Source: Isoetes taiwanensis (lineage: Eukaryota > Streptophyta > Lycopodiopsida > Isoetales > Isoetaceae). Taken from it: a stretch of 64,000 bases of DNA. The notes beneath the pieces were generated by a model. The model had not been told where the DNA came from. It saw only the letters and a list, made by a program, of their open reading frames with translations, and did not search any database. The DNA lies in assembly GCA_021234155.1 (NCBI GenBank), contig JAJEKV010000389.1, positions 62,001-126,000 of the forward strand. The letters run 5' to 3'. Of this stretch, positions 35,642 through 47,304 are shown in pieces; position 1 is the stretch's first letter; every line of letters starts with the position of its first letter. A program made the position numbers and the translations under genes.

Positions 35642-36555
35642 TATATTGCGCATTTGAAGCATGGAACCAAACCAAACAATACGCGCTAGTCAGGCGGCAT
35701 TCTAACAAACAATTTTTGCAAATCCCTAAATGCTCCTGTTTTTGTCAATCTTTTTTGCTTTATAAAGATATTTCACGGCACATGAAAAAAAGCGGATAGA
35801 GAAGCTACTGACAATTTTTATCATATCAATTGTAGCATTCACATACGCGAGAGTAGCAAAATATGGCTACAACAGCAAGTTGTAGTGGAAAACTCATAAG
35901 TGCAGTTCTACAAACTAAAATTTGTAGTGGTTTCATGGCACATTGGTCGCCAACAGCCCAAAGGATAAAATGCATGTGACATCTAGGATCTGGATAACGC
36001 GCATCAAGCGAGTCTATGGGCAATTCATGCTGCACCCATGTATGCGCACAAAATCTTTGTAAAACGTTGGTCAATTTGCCAACAATTTACATAGATTTGG
36101 GTACAGCCCACATTGAAATTGGAATTAATGATTCCAGGGAGTTTTGGTAGAAAGACGGCATAATACTTTAAATTAGATAACACAGGTAGATCGGTTAATC
36201 AGCTCAACAACGATCACATCATGTTTGTGTATAGAGTAAAAGCGAGAAGAGTGAGCACATCTGCTGCTTCATCACATCCGCAACAACTGGCAAAGGGACA
36301 ACTTCGTTTTACAGCCCCTCCACCTGATGTGGCACATATCCAGACCGCACAATCTAGACATCAAGGGCTGGGATAATGCCATGCCAGAGGAGGGGCTGCA
36401 AAATGAAGACTACCCCTGGCAAAAGCTACTCGTGCATCACATGACCAACAAAAGACCACATGAGCTGTTGAAATACATCACATGTATTAATATGTGTAAA
36501 GACGAACATTTATTTTAACACGATGCATCATTCAACATTTCCCAAGAGTAACCAT
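35642..36555. other. No feature seen
   Basis: A+T-rich sequence without repeats, motifs or frames that I can support. Confidence 0.5.
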
Positions 36556-37622
36556 AATCCCATCGATCCGAGACATCGGATCGACATTCTAGAATGGGGC
36601 GAGCATGCATGTCTTGCATGTATGCATGCGGCGCATGCCCTTTCTGGTTGGGAGTTCGATATTTTAGGCGCGATTCTGCATCAATGTCTCATCGGCGCTT
36701 CCTCTTCTCTCAGCAGTACCTTATTCTCTTTGAATTGTTTCCAGGCAGCCTGGTTTGGCCAATTTGGCGTTTCTTTCATGCTGTGGCATGTCCTTTCTCG
36801 GCCTTGGCTCTTCTTTAGCCTTCATCCTGTGACCTTCGTCCTCGATTCCAGTTTGTTAAGGAAGTTCTCTGGTATTCGGGCGGTTTGTTGGTTTCATGCG
36901 AGCCCAATTCTAGAATTCCATCGATCCGAGACATCGGATCGACATTCTAGAATGGGGTGAGCATGCATGTCTTGTATGCATGCATGCGGCGCATGCCCTT
37001 TCTGGTTGGGAGTTCGCTATTTTAGGTGCGGTTCTGCATCAACGTCTCATCAGCGCTTCCTCTTCTCTCAGCAGTACCTTATTCTCTTTGAACCCACCCT
37101 CCCCCCCTTCTTTGTTTATTGTATTTGTCGCCTGGCACGCGTGACCAACCCCTCTATTTGAAGAGGTTTTTGTTTTTGTCGCGCGGCACGCGTGATCAGC
37201 CCCTCCACTTTGGGAGGTTTGTTTTGTCTCATTTTTTGTGTTGGTGATGTGCAGGTACAGGTTGGCGAGCGGCATCTGTTTCGACTTCTCCATGCGTGGG
37301 TTTTGGGAGCGATTTCTATGCCTTATGTTTGTCCAAGCCCCTTGCCGAAGGCCTACCACTAGGGTTTTTCCTCAAAAACCCGAAACGACGGGGTTTTTTA
37401 ATCCCGGTGATAAGCTTTCGGCAGGTACACCAGCCAAACATCTATTAGCATTGTATTTTTTGGGGTCCAAATGATATAATTGGATTTTCCCTTTATTTTT
37501 CGTGGGTAGTTCGCATGTGTGCAGCTACCCACTATCCACCATTGTAGAAAATCTACTGAGATGAATGAGAAGCCTATCTACGGGCAGTTTGTTGGTTTCA
37601 TGCGAGCCCCATTCTAGAATGG
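36556..37622 (+). mobile_element. Further copy of the composite-element terminal region
   Basis: Homologous in direct orientation to the inner left arm (about 27010-27750), including the TGGCCAATTTGGCGTTTCTT block and the CCACCATTGTAGAAAATCT end block. A 362-bp internal tandem duplication places the ATCGATCCGAGACATCGGAT motif and the following 150 bp at both 36558 and 36920. No coding sequence is recognised. This copy is single-sided, unlike the palindromic pair at 27754. Confidence 0.8.
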
Positions 37623-38278
37623 TGAAATACATCACACATATTGATATGTCTCAAAGACCAACAAAAGACCACATCAGCTATTTTGACACGATGCATCATT
37701 GACAATTTCCCAGCTTTAGCCCAACAAAGTAAGCATAATAATAATGCTGCTTATTAGCAAAATGTGATTTTGCTCTCTTGTTCATTAAATATTAGAAAGG
37801 TTGCATGCAAAATATTGGATGTCTAAATATTGAATATCAGGTTACCATGAGATGGTTGCATTTGATATTCTAATAGCATCGAAAATATGGCTTGTAGGTT
37901 TTATGCATTTTTGTGGTGCTATAAAGCTTGACCTTAAAAGTTTGTATGTTATGTCTGCAAAAGTCTCATTTCCTCATGCATCTCTTAAAATGTACATGCC
38001 ATCCAAAACAGGTGTACATGCATTGACCTCAGCTAGAGGTGGAATTTCATCTCCATGAGGGAGGAGTTAAATTGAAGTGCTTTGGAGAAAATGCCTTCCA
38101 AGTTTGCTCTTCTATTCTACTTGCTACATACTTAATCAATATTTATGAGAATTTAAGAGAAATAGCTCGTCTGTATTGTATTGTATTGTATTCGGAATTC
38201 TCTACATTTTGATATACTTGTGGCCATTTTGAAGATGCTTGCTTCACATTTGGGCATGTGGTTAAATTTTTATTATAA
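37623..38278. other. No feature seen
   Basis: A+T-rich sequence between the element copy and the Helitron 5' end. It shows only a short TGTAT repeat (about 38172-38190). No gene is supported. Confidence 0.5.
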
Positions 38279-38629
38279 TCTTATATTATAATGTTATTGT
38301 GTAAGTGTTGGACCCAGCCCTAATTTGGGCGGCCCAGATTTGATGAAATCAATGGAGGAGATAATGCCACGTCAGATTGTTAAATAACATGTTTTTTTTT
38401 TCTAGGGTTAGCGAGGGCGGCAGTATCACCTTCGAGCTGCTAGCTCCTCCTCCAGAACGCATCTTCATATTTCTTTCATGTTACTGCAAGAACAGAGCCG
38501 CGGGAACTCATTACTGATCTTCAATTTCTGCTTGATTTTCTGCTTGATTTCTGCTTGAGAAATTATGAATAGGAAGCGCCAAGTTTCTTTCATGTTTACT
38601 TGATTCTACAGGTATTTTGCGAGCATGTG

Positions 38630-38861
38630 GCCGTTTTTGACGCCTGAAGAATCAAGAATCATTAGAACACCTAATCTCACACCTGTGTATACTACCTGTG
38701 ATTTAACACCAAATGGCTTGCCACTGCCATTCAAGTCCCCAAGAATGATGCGTAGTGCTATTCGGTACATATCCACCCAATGGCCGTATTGGAATCGTAC
38801 AGAGGGAGCTGATTATTTTTTTGTGGTGCCACATGACTTTGGAGCCTGCTTCCACTACCAG
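38630..38861 (+). pseudogene. IRX10L: IRX10-like xylan xylosyltransferase (GT47), captured exon
   Basis: Reads PVYTTCDLTPNG, LPLPFKSPRMMRSAIRYI, QWPYWNRTEGADYFFVVP, HDFGACFHYQ, and ends at a proper donor (CAG|GTAACA). This is a signature stretch of plant IRX10/IRX10-like exostosin-family GT47 proteins, Golgi enzymes that extend the xylan backbone. A few residues before PVYTT differ (LTPEESRIIRTPNLT in place of the usual LTPEEADWFY-like run). Only the middle of the protein is present, so this is a gene fragment carried by the Helitron. Confidence 0.9.
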
Positions 38862-38899
38862 GTAACACATCTTCTTTAAATTGCAGTTCACATTGTAGA

Positions 38900-39177
38900 G
38901 CGCTGCATAATGTCACACAGAATGCATTATATTTTGGAGGACTTCTCTTTGCATAGCAAGATTTGATTTCATGGCATAATACAAACTGGACATGACTGTT
39001 TCTACTCTAGCTCTGTTAAAAGCACAATGGGAGTAATCAAGCGCTGCATAATGTCACACAGAATGCATTATATATTGGAGGACTTCTCTTTGCATAGCAA
39101 GATTCATTTCATGGCATAATACAAACTGAACATGACTGTTTCTACTCTAGCTCTGTTAAAAGCACAATGGGACTAAT
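38900..39177 (+). repeat. 141-bp tandem duplication in the captured intron
   Basis: GCGCTGCATAATGTCACACA starts at 38900 and again at 39041, followed by near-identical sequence through AAAAGCACAATGGGA. It lies between the first and second IRX10-like exons. Confidence 0.9.
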
Positions 39178-39239
39178 CTGTTGATTACTGAACAGACATG
39201 TACTTACACTTATGATGCTGATTCACAATAAATTTTCAG

Positions 39240-39460
39240 GAAGAAAAAGCTATTGAAAGGGTATCCTACCGCTGCTTCAACATGCAACATTGGTTCAAAC
39301 ATTCAGGCAAAGCTACCATGTATTCCTGAAGGAGGGATCCATTGTAATTCTACCTTATTGCTCACCTTATTCCACCAAGTATGCCACGCTCAATTTTTGT
39401 TTATTTCAGAGGTCTCTTCTATGATGTGGGCAGTGATCCGGAGGGAGGCTATTATGCCAG
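39240..39460 (+). pseudogene. IRX10L: IRX10-like captured exon 2 (frameshifted)
   Basis: Flanked by TTTTCAG and AG|GTGAGG. It reads EEKAIER, then in a shifted frame GILPLLQHATLVQTF and LKEGSIVILPY, then in a third frame AHLIPP-MPRSIFVYFRGL-FYDVGSDPEGGYYAR. This is the next part of the same IRX10-like protein, in order. One base is missing after EEKAIER and another frame change occurs before AHLIPP, so the fragment is not functional. Confidence 0.88.
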
Positions 39461-39576
39461 GTGAGGCTAATACTTAGCCATGCCAACTTAAGTAGATATA
39501 ATTTATATATAGTTACAGAATGCATGACATTTACCTACTTTTTCTGGACGTGCACCTACTTTTTCTGGATGTGCAG

Positions 39577-39655
39577 GGTGCACGTGCAGCTGTCTGGCAG
39601 AAGAAAGGCATTGCAGATGATTTGCAGATGGTGTTTATCTAAGCTTCAAAATACT
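39577..39655 (+). pseudogene. IRX10L: IRX10-like captured exon 3, start only
   Basis: After GTGCAG the frame reads GARAAVWQKK, the expected continuation of GGYYAR in this family, and then diverges (GIADDLQMV). The rest of the gene (the conserved CLCPLGWAPWSPR part) is absent from the element. Confidence 0.75.
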
Positions 39656-39929
39656 TAGGGTAAGGCATTGCAGATGGTTTGCAGATGGTAGCGAAGTTTA
39701 TCATTTCTGATTTTGCTGCATTATGCAGATAGAATCAAAGCCAACTTCAATCCCTATGGAAGCACCATAGGATCCACTTGAGGATGCCAACTTCAATCTC
39801 ATCATAATGGTTTGTGCGGTATGTCTTTTATGTTAGACTTCATTTTCATTCCTGTTTGTATGTTATTTCATAATTAGACAAATGATATGAGTTTCTCTAT
39901 TATGATGAATGTTTACATTGCTGTTTAAA

Positions 39930-40040
39930 GTTTAGAGATGTTGAAAGGAATACTGACCAGCATATTCCTATTGTTGCTCTTACAGCTCAAGCATCATGCG
40001 AAGACAAAGTCAAAGATCATAGAGCTTGCTTTTGTGTAGA
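39930..40040 (+). other. Possible receiver-domain fragment
   Basis: One frame reads RDVERNTDQHIPIVALTAQA followed by SCEDKV. The PIVALTA core resembles the beta-5/alpha-4 part of response-regulator receiver domains of hybrid histidine kinases. It is too short to be sure. It would be a second captured gene piece in the same Helitron. Confidence 0.25.
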
Positions 40041-40734
40041 TACCAATTTCAATTCTTAAGGTATGTATGTATATGTTTAAAAGGGGTTTAAATTCCTCTC
40101 CTTTCCGTTTTTCAAAGGCCTGCCAAACAGGGCAGAGCTATTAAATCACATTAGCATCCAGTGGCAGCATGATGACACTTATTCTGTTGGATTCAAGATT
40201 TCCATTTCTGTAAATAAGGCTAAGCACTTACAGCATGTAAGGTCATTCTCAGATCAGACTATTACAATATTCCTGTGCTGTAAGGTCATTCTCAGATCAG
40301 ACTATTACAATATTCCTGGGAAGGCAAGTAGATGCTATTTATCAGAACAATCTTCCTGCATTTGATATTTATTTAAATGCAACAATTTGGGCCAGTACAA
40401 CTTGATGCATTTGGGGAGCATTTTGAAGAAATGATTATGCTTTTAACAGGTTCAGTTTTAGACGTTGGCATTAGTATGCCATTCGTGTCATCCTTGGAAA
40501 CAAGATTACACCTTGGAACGATGTAACACCTCATAAAAATATACTAAAATAAGATTACGCCTTGGAGCATTATACCCACCTTAAATATTCATTAAGGATA
40601 AAATTTGCTATGCGCTATCGTCAGATCATGTCAGGTATGGCATAGTTTTGTAATAATTATTTAAAAATTGGCGTTGAACTCGAAACGTTATATTGTGATT
40701 ACTTATTTTTCTTGGTGTCTACATTTTGAAATGC

Positions 40735-40965
40735 AGATATCCAGATGATGTTGAACTTTTATGGAAATCTGATCTTAGAAAGCCATATCTAGCCAATGCA
40801 GCAGATTTCATGCAAAGATACAACACAACTACAATGATGAAAATAACAATGTGCAAGATATGCTGTCTATGAAAGTCATGCAAACTGTTATAGTTGGAAC
40901 AGAAGGAAATATCACACATCATTATAACTTGGATGGGTTTCCAGCAAATTCATATGCTCAATATG
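40735..40965 (+). other. Unidentified exon-like fragment
   Basis: After TGAAATGCAG the frame reads YPDDVELLWKSDLRKPYLA followed by NAADFMQRYNTTT. A later piece in another frame reads HHYNLDGFPANSYAQYVL. The sequence looks protein-derived but the family is not recognised. It is a third likely captured fragment within the Helitron. Confidence 0.3.
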
Positions 40966-41261
40966 TGTTGTCCTGGCCCTCAACAATGACAACTTACTAG
41001 AATATTCCACTTGACATTAAATAGGACAATGATGCATTTGTTACTTTAGAGCGAGGTATGAGAATATAAGCATACGACATTCTCAACTACCCCCTAGGAA
41101 TGTGGATAGACAATTAAGAATTCATTTCCTCTATTATATTAGAAACTGGATTTGTCCTATAGGGAATGATGCATGTTCATCTAGAGGACAATGATAAAAG
41201 GTTTGTAAACCCACCAAAACCAAACCAAAACCCATATGCATTTAATTGTCCTATTCAATTG

Positions 41262-41303
41262 TCTTATACTATAATATAAAACTTTAGTGCGTGTGTGCAT
41301 GTC
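41262..41303 (+). mobile_element. Additional Helitron-type 5' terminus
   Basis: TCTTATACTATAATATAAAA followed by CTTTAGTGCGTGTGTG resembles the 5' ends at 38279, 26857 and 19460. The preceding base is G rather than the expected A. No matching plus-strand 3' end was found other than the outer one at 42127. Confidence 0.45.
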
Positions 41304-41309
41304 TGTCTA

Positions 41310-41460
41310 TCTTGGATCTAAGCATTAGACAAGGGTTCAAGTCCTATTGGATACACAATAACCTTAGCCCATCAACGCTAGATCTAAGCATAAGCCGAGG
41401 GTTCAAGTCCTATTGGATACATAATAACCTTAGATACACAATAACCTTAGCCCATCAACG
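41310..41460 (+). repeat. Tandem repeat, about 66 bp, two copies plus partial
   Basis: GATCTAAGCATTAGACAAGG then GGTTCAAGTCCTATTGGATA is repeated with few changes, followed by a third partial ATACACAATAACCTTAGCCC. Confidence 0.85.
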
Positions 41461-41533
41461 ACGGGCTTGGTTTGTTGTTATAATATGTAAGATCGCATTG
41501 GAACGGACAAAATCCTAAGACATTATATTTACA

Positions 41534-41563
41534 CTAGAAAAAGTGCCCAGTGTTTTTGGGCAC
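41534..41563 (-). mobile_element. Helitron-type 3' terminus, minus strand
   Basis: On the minus strand a hairpin with 7-bp stem GTGCCCA...TGGGCAC (41543-41563) is followed after a few bases by CTAG (41534-41537), with host A at 41533. It has the same layout as the two confirmed ends. Its 5' end was not located. Confidence 0.55.
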
Positions 41564-42285
41564 AGATTCTATTTTAAAAGAGGGATATTAATCACATGTT
41601 ACCAACTCTTATAAAGTCTAAATGGTGGAAGCCTTATAATTTAAAAACATTAAAGGTATAAAAGTGCAAAAACTATTTGAAAGTCTCTTACTCTGCAACT
41701 TGACTTCCAAAACTCACAATGGTTTAAACCTTTGTATCTATTGCACGCTTAGAAAAGGTAGTCAAATGTCTAAAACCATCTACATGTGTTATGAAAACAA
41801 TTCACAAGAGAAACAAAACATGGAGAAAGCATCAAACGAGAAATATAACAAATTGTAAATCTATCATATTCTAAATGTTGTCTCATATGTTTCACAAAGG
41901 GTTAACATCATCGTATGCTTAATATCCATGCATCCTATAAGGCACCATTGCGAATTTCTTATAAAACAACTATTTATAACATCTAAATTGAATTTCTAGC
42001 ACCACGCTACATGAGATTCCATATTAGGACAAAGAAGCTCTAAAGTTTATAATATGTTCCAAATGATATGTCACGCGCTTTTCTTCTTTATGATCATATG
42101 CCCAGCAACGCTGGGCACCATTACTAGTATATAAATACAAGAATTTGGCGCCGGCTCCATGTGCACCCCTGGGAGTCGGACCCAGGTGCAGCCTTTGATG
42201 CGGCGCCCATGGTGTAGAGGGAACACCGACCTCCGAGGGGATCGGTGCTCCATCTACATCCTGGGCATGAGATGGATGGAGCGTT

Positions 42286-42306
42286 CCTTTTTTTTTTTTT
42301 TTTTTT
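42286..42306 (+). repeat. Poly(T) tract
   Basis: About 20 consecutive T. It may mark a minus-strand retroposed tail, but no body was recognised. Confidence 0.8.
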
Positions 42307-42309
42307 GAG

Positions 42310-44890
42310 ACACGCACCTTGTTCACGGAAGCAGTTCTTTGTAGGCGACGTTGGTTGTTGTCTTGTTGGTGTTGGACTCGTCGAAAAGGATGAGCACGTC
42401 TTCTTTTTGCATATCCTCATCTCAGTGCTGTGAATTGACGATGGAAAAAAGCAGCATGTTTCATGTGTTTGAGAGATTGAATTGTATAACTAGTATACAA
42501 ACACACCTAGAATTTGCCTTTCTCTTGTTGCATTCGTAGTCAATACCAGTGGTTGCATTGTTTTGTTTGGCGTTTGAGCCTGGCTCTTGACTGTTATTAT
42601 ATTGAAGCACACAGTTAGTAAGCGTCACATACGATAATAAATTGAGAACCTAAATCCATAGTTCATACCTAGTGTGAGTTTGAGAGGTATAGAAATTTGT
42701 TCATCTTCTCTTTCTGTACCAGTCTTCTTTTTTTTTTTGGCCTGGTATTCTCGTTGCTGTTCACGATGCTTCAAAATTTTCTCTCCGTCATTCATCATGA
42801 ATCTGTTAAAAGCGAAACGCAAGAAATATCAGTTAAATAAACAATGGATATGAATAAAGGGAGCTTATTTAAGATGGATATGCATTGTACTTGCCTTGGG
42901 CGGCCCCTCTTCTTTGCCACTGATTGATTTTGGCCACCTTGGCCTTTCATGTTGTGACCCTTCAGTTGCTCAGCAGTGTTAACAAATTGTCCAAGGGAAG
43001 ATGTGTAATATTACGTCATTATCTGGTAATCCCAAAATATTGCAATAGTTAATTTGTACCTAGTATGCCTCATTTGCATATTGGACAACAATTTATTCAG
43101 CTAAGTTTGTGCATTGACGGAAATATGTTTCTAGAATAATAAGATGTAATAAAGCATACCCAAGTGTCGCCTTCGGTGGTGTGCTATAGGAAGTCAACTT
43201 AATCTAAACTCAATTCCAAACGACCTTAAAACTGCAAATTCCTGCATTTTTCTATGTGGTTTGCTGCTATATGGTCATGGTCAATAAAGATTTGTTCTAG
43301 GAATGATTTATTATTTCCTCTAAAAATGATCTAACCCCAAAATAGTTGAAGGAGTACTCAATATATTCATTTTGAATTTGGATTTTGGTTCGCAGACTAT
43401 ATTTGATGAAAAAATGGTTTGAGGGGTGAGAAGTGGGCAGAAGGATCAATCACGGCAAGAAATTTGTATAATTTGTAAGAAATTACCTTAACGAGCACCA
43501 CAACTCCCTTATTTATGTCAGTTATAATCAATTCAGACACCGAACTAATGATTTGGACTAAAGGTACAAATCATGAGGATATTTCTTACATGATATTAAT
43601 CATGGAAAATCCAACCTACTTGAACTATAGCATCCCAAAGGACACTATGATAATTATCTGGCACATAGAAACAAAGGACTAAATAAAGGTCACCTATAAG
43701 ATGCATATGTCTAAGATATAATTTATACAGCTGTATATTCGACTCAAGGATAGAAAATTATGAAATAAGCATATTACCTTTAACGTGATCCAATGCATAT
43801 ATATATGAAGTACTATAATAGTTATGGCCAATACTGCATGTTGATGCAAAAATGTTCAAAACTACAAAGAGTACATACTCATTCCATAGATTCATCAATC
43901 ACAGCCCAGAATTTTCATTGTTTGTAAGAAATTACCTTGGTGAGCAACGAGTGAGATCAATGAAATTGTGCATTCTCCATATGTCACGATCAATTCAGGC
44001 AACAGAGTAAATGATCTACAATAAAAAAATACGAATCGTCATTACATTTTCACATCAACGTCTTGGTTTTACTAAATTATCTCATCGACATATTTCTGGC
44101 ATTATACCAATAACGGCAAAGGCAACCTATTTAAATTGTGTGGCAAATAAAACCAGAGGATTAAACAAAGGTCACATATAAGATGCATATGCTTTGACTA
44201 AGTGAGACTGCTGTACAAAGCACCTGAAGCATTGGTATTCAGATCGTTAAGCTTTAAATAAGAATTGCAAAAAAAAGTTTAAAGGATGAATTCATTTTGA
44301 TGCCGTATGCTCATAATTTGTAGTCTAGATCTCTAAAAGTTTTCTATTCTCTTACGTAAGTTAGATCGTCGTTAATAGATTTCGTCTAAGAATGATATGA
44401 GGCAAACATACGCACAAATCAGATAGGCACTTAGTATATCAATCTTGTTAATTTGGGATTTTCAGGTTTGGCCAAAAACTTTTTTGGAATTTTTTTTAGC
44501 ATGATTTCCTAAGATTTCAGGGTTTTTAGACGCCGGAAAAAATTCCGATTATCCAAAAATTGCAGGAAATTAATTTGTTATGATTTTTGGGGCTTTGGGA
44601 TTTCGTGGCTTGGGGTATCCATCCCCAAGATTTCTTTTCTTGCTTATCGGCATGGTTGCCACGGTTGTTTTGCATATGGAGTTGCAAATCGAAATTTTAT
44701 TCTTTTTTTCAAAACATTCCGGCCCAGTAATGGCATCGAGATGCATCGTGCAGAGACAGCTAATCCAAAATCCGTGATGGTATGCAGATGCAAGGTTTGA
44801 GCCTTTGAGATTCTACATGATCGGGATTGAATAGAGTGTTTTTTGGGGTTTTGTTTGAAGCGATGCAACTCTGTATCTTTATTTGTCTGC
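42310..44890. other. No gene seen
   Basis: A+T-rich sequence with only short frames. I see no motif, repeat structure or splice-bounded frame that I can support. Confidence 0.5.
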
Positions 44891-44892
44891 AG

Positions 44893-45225
44893 GTGCTGTA
44901 TGGTAGAAGTTATGGATTCAGTGCCTCTCAAACCTCGAAGGTCTTGCAGCGAAATGAGGTATTCATCTACTTGAATCATGTAACTGATCTCTTAGGGATC
45001 TTATTTGGAATATTTATGTCAGTGCATTTTATTTTCTGTAAGGACAAGGCATATCAGATGTGAAAACTGATGAATCTATTATTTCTGATGTTCTAGCTTT
45101 TCTTCATTCACCATCTGGCATGCTATTTCTAAGTATTGCAGAGGTTTGGAGGTTCGATTTTGTTTTTAATCTTGATCTTCCTCGGGGTATATGCATCGGG
45201 ATTTGCTGCATCAAGAAACCCTAAG
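44893..45225 (+). other. Exon-like pair with a membrane segment
   Basis: Block 44893-44958 (after CTGCAG, before GAG|GTATTC) contains, in one frame, VLYGRSYGFSASQTSKVLQR, and in another an ATG reading MDSVPLKPRRSCSEM. Block 45142-45225 (after ATTGCAG, before AAG|GTGAGC) reads RFGGSILFLILIFLGVYASG followed by FAASRNPK, a clear transmembrane helix. A basic N-terminus plus one helix would fit a type II Golgi protein, but the ATG frame joins only if the acceptor is shifted by two bases. A third block at 46060-46136 has splice borders but a stop in the joined frame. It is a gene remnant or a gene start of unknown identity. Confidence 0.35.
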
Positions 45226-45634
45226 GTGAGCATTTGTTCCTTATCTTCACATGCATATTGTTATATTTGTGAACCTCAGCTTAGGAAAATCTGTACTTGC
45301 TTTGTTTGCACAGCCTAGAAGTGCAATCCTATTAAGCTTTTGAATCTACTGCAGAACATGAGGGAACTTGATTTTTTTCCCCTAAGGCTTGCATATGGCC
45401 ATCATAGTTTCAAATTCATCTAAGTCCAGAAAATCTATTACACAATGGTACTAAGTATTTAAACAGGCATAAAAGGCTTGAAATGTGAGGCCAAAATTTA
45501 GAGATGTCTGGCTTTCAGGGGCAATCATACCTTTGTACAGAGCACTATATTTTGATAATTAGTACCTCTCAAATTGTAAGTCCTTGGTGCTTCTGCTTTG
45601 TATTTTCTATTTGGAGTCTCGCCCATGACTTAAG

Positions 45635-45835
45635 GAAGGAAGGAAGGAAGGAAGTTTATTTTAACGTCCACGGAGGCCAGAGGCCTATGAGACGACACAG
45701 AACAGGCAAAAAAGCCAAAAACCCCAACACAAAAAACAAACAATGTAACTGTACAGTAGAACCCTACTACCGGGATGAAAAAACCCCCACTTGGGAGGAA
45801 AAACCCTAACAGTAGGCTCTCAAATACCATGCCCC
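45635..45835 (-). mobile_element. LINE-like 3' end with (CTTC)n tail
   Basis: On the minus strand a T/G-rich stretch is followed by a GGCCTCTGGCCTCCGTGG stem-loop, a GTTAAAATAAA stretch and then (CTTC)5. This is the usual look of a plant non-LTR retrotransposon 3' terminus. The 5' part with reverse transcriptase is absent, as is common for truncated copies. It lies between exon-like blocks on the other strand. Confidence 0.45.
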
Positions 45836-46136
45836 AGAAGAGCAAGTCTGACGGCCGAAATCTGCAGGATGTAAGCTCCCAGTCGCGCTACCATAGGTGA
45901 TGCGAGTAACTGATGTAGCGGTGTGTCAGAGCATCTAAGATCAGTGTAAGAAGACCCATGACATTTTGGTCCTTCAAGTTGTATGCTTGATACATCTACG
46001 TGGTCGACTTGAAGAAACGTAAGTAGCTAATTGTTTGCTGCTTGATTCATCCTTATCAGGTGTGCTGCAAGCTGATATCTTCAGAGCATATGGGTTAGCA
46101 GGAAGCGTACAAGTTCTGCCTGCTCCAAACCATGAG

Positions 46137-47304
46137 GTGGGTATTTTCTGTTCCTTATCTTCTATAAGTTAGCCAGAAAGTGACATGTAGCTAAAGCTCG
46201 ACAAGACTATCTTCCTTAAAGTAGATCTTTCGAGCTTCATATCTTTACCCCATATGCTTTGTGATGCATTTCTACACAATTGACATGATAGATGCACGTC
46301 CTTGCTAAGGTAGAAAATCCATATCTCTTTTATGCACGACTATCTATCTATTTATAGCAGTTTAAACTAGAGTAAACAAGCGACATTTTGATGTACCATT
46401 TGATGCATTGTTAGTCTACTTAACATTGCTATATCTTGCCTAACGTGAGGATACCGCACTATCTGCTCTTGCATATATGTCAAGTGATTAAATCTAGGCA
46501 TGTGCAAATAAATTGCAGCTAGATATCTGCAATTCCTTGCGTGCTTCTTTGGCAACAACCTTAAAGAAAACAAGTTCAAGAGAAGGTAAAGCATTTTCAA
46601 GCTGTGGTACAGATTTAAATCATGCCATTAACAGGTTCAAGTTGTACATGTGTGACTTCTTTGGTTAAGCCCTAGGACATGATAAAAGTTGATGCCTATC
46701 TTTTACTTACTTCCTGCACTAAATTTATGCTTTTTTTCAAAAGATGACATATTGTCAACCCCCTTGAACCCCCAAATTCCTCCAAATCTTTGTATCATCT
46801 ACGTATTTATCCATGTTCTTAAAAACTGGTCTTATTGAGTATGACTCCTTTTGTCTGAATTTCATGACATTCACATGGCTCTCTTATCATAAATTGTGGC
46901 AGTGTTTGGCTGAGAGCTCACATAATTTGGCAAATGGGTGTGATTGTATTGTCTTTCCGTCTTATAACCATCATCCAATTAAATTGGGATTATGTCAACT
47001 CCAAAATCACGCCAACCTGCTATTGTCTTCTAGGGGGTTTTTGTTTTTTTTTAATCTTTTTTTTTGGACTTCAAAAATAACATAAGGTTGCGATTCACGT
47101 GTGACTTTTCATATGCGAATTGAAATATACAGAAATGAAGAGCAAGTTGCTAACATAGATGAGACCAAAATTGCTTGCTCGATAGATGATAATATTAGGT
47201 TCAAATAATAACAGATTGCATTATTTGCGAGGCAATTCCAGACTCGAAATTATCGATACATGGCACAAATATCATACAAAAATATCATATATTCCAATAA
47301 AACA
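46137..47304. other. No gene seen
   Basis: A+T-rich sequence downstream of the exon-like blocks and of the phosphatase-like remnant. I see nothing specific. Confidence 0.5.

Larger units (their letters stand above)
38279..42127 (+). mobile_element. Non-autonomous Helitron carrying IRX10-like exons, 3849 bp
   Basis: Starts TCTTATATTATAATGTTATT at 38279 after a host A. It ends with hairpin TGCCCAGC-AAC-GCTGGGCA (42099-42117), six bases, and CTAG at 42124-42127 before a host T. The first 65 bp and the terminal hairpin are nearly identical to those of the minus-strand Helitron at 23276-26857, so they are one family. The interior has no Rep/helicase but carries spliced-gene fragments in the same orientation, notably three IRX10-like exons. 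An extra Helitron-type 5' end (41262) and a minus-strand 3' end (41534) inside it suggest nested insertion. Confidence 0.85.

Noticed and set aside
39461-39660. Continuation of the IRX10-like gene as an intact resident gene
   Set aside because: Frameshifts in the second exon, early divergence in the third, absence of the C-terminal catalytic part, and position between defined Helitron ends.
41334-41412. GGTTCAAGTCC, like an internal B box of a tRNA gene or SINE, present twice
   Set aside because: No A box at the right distance and no cloverleaf. It repeats as part of a plain 66-bp tandem duplication.
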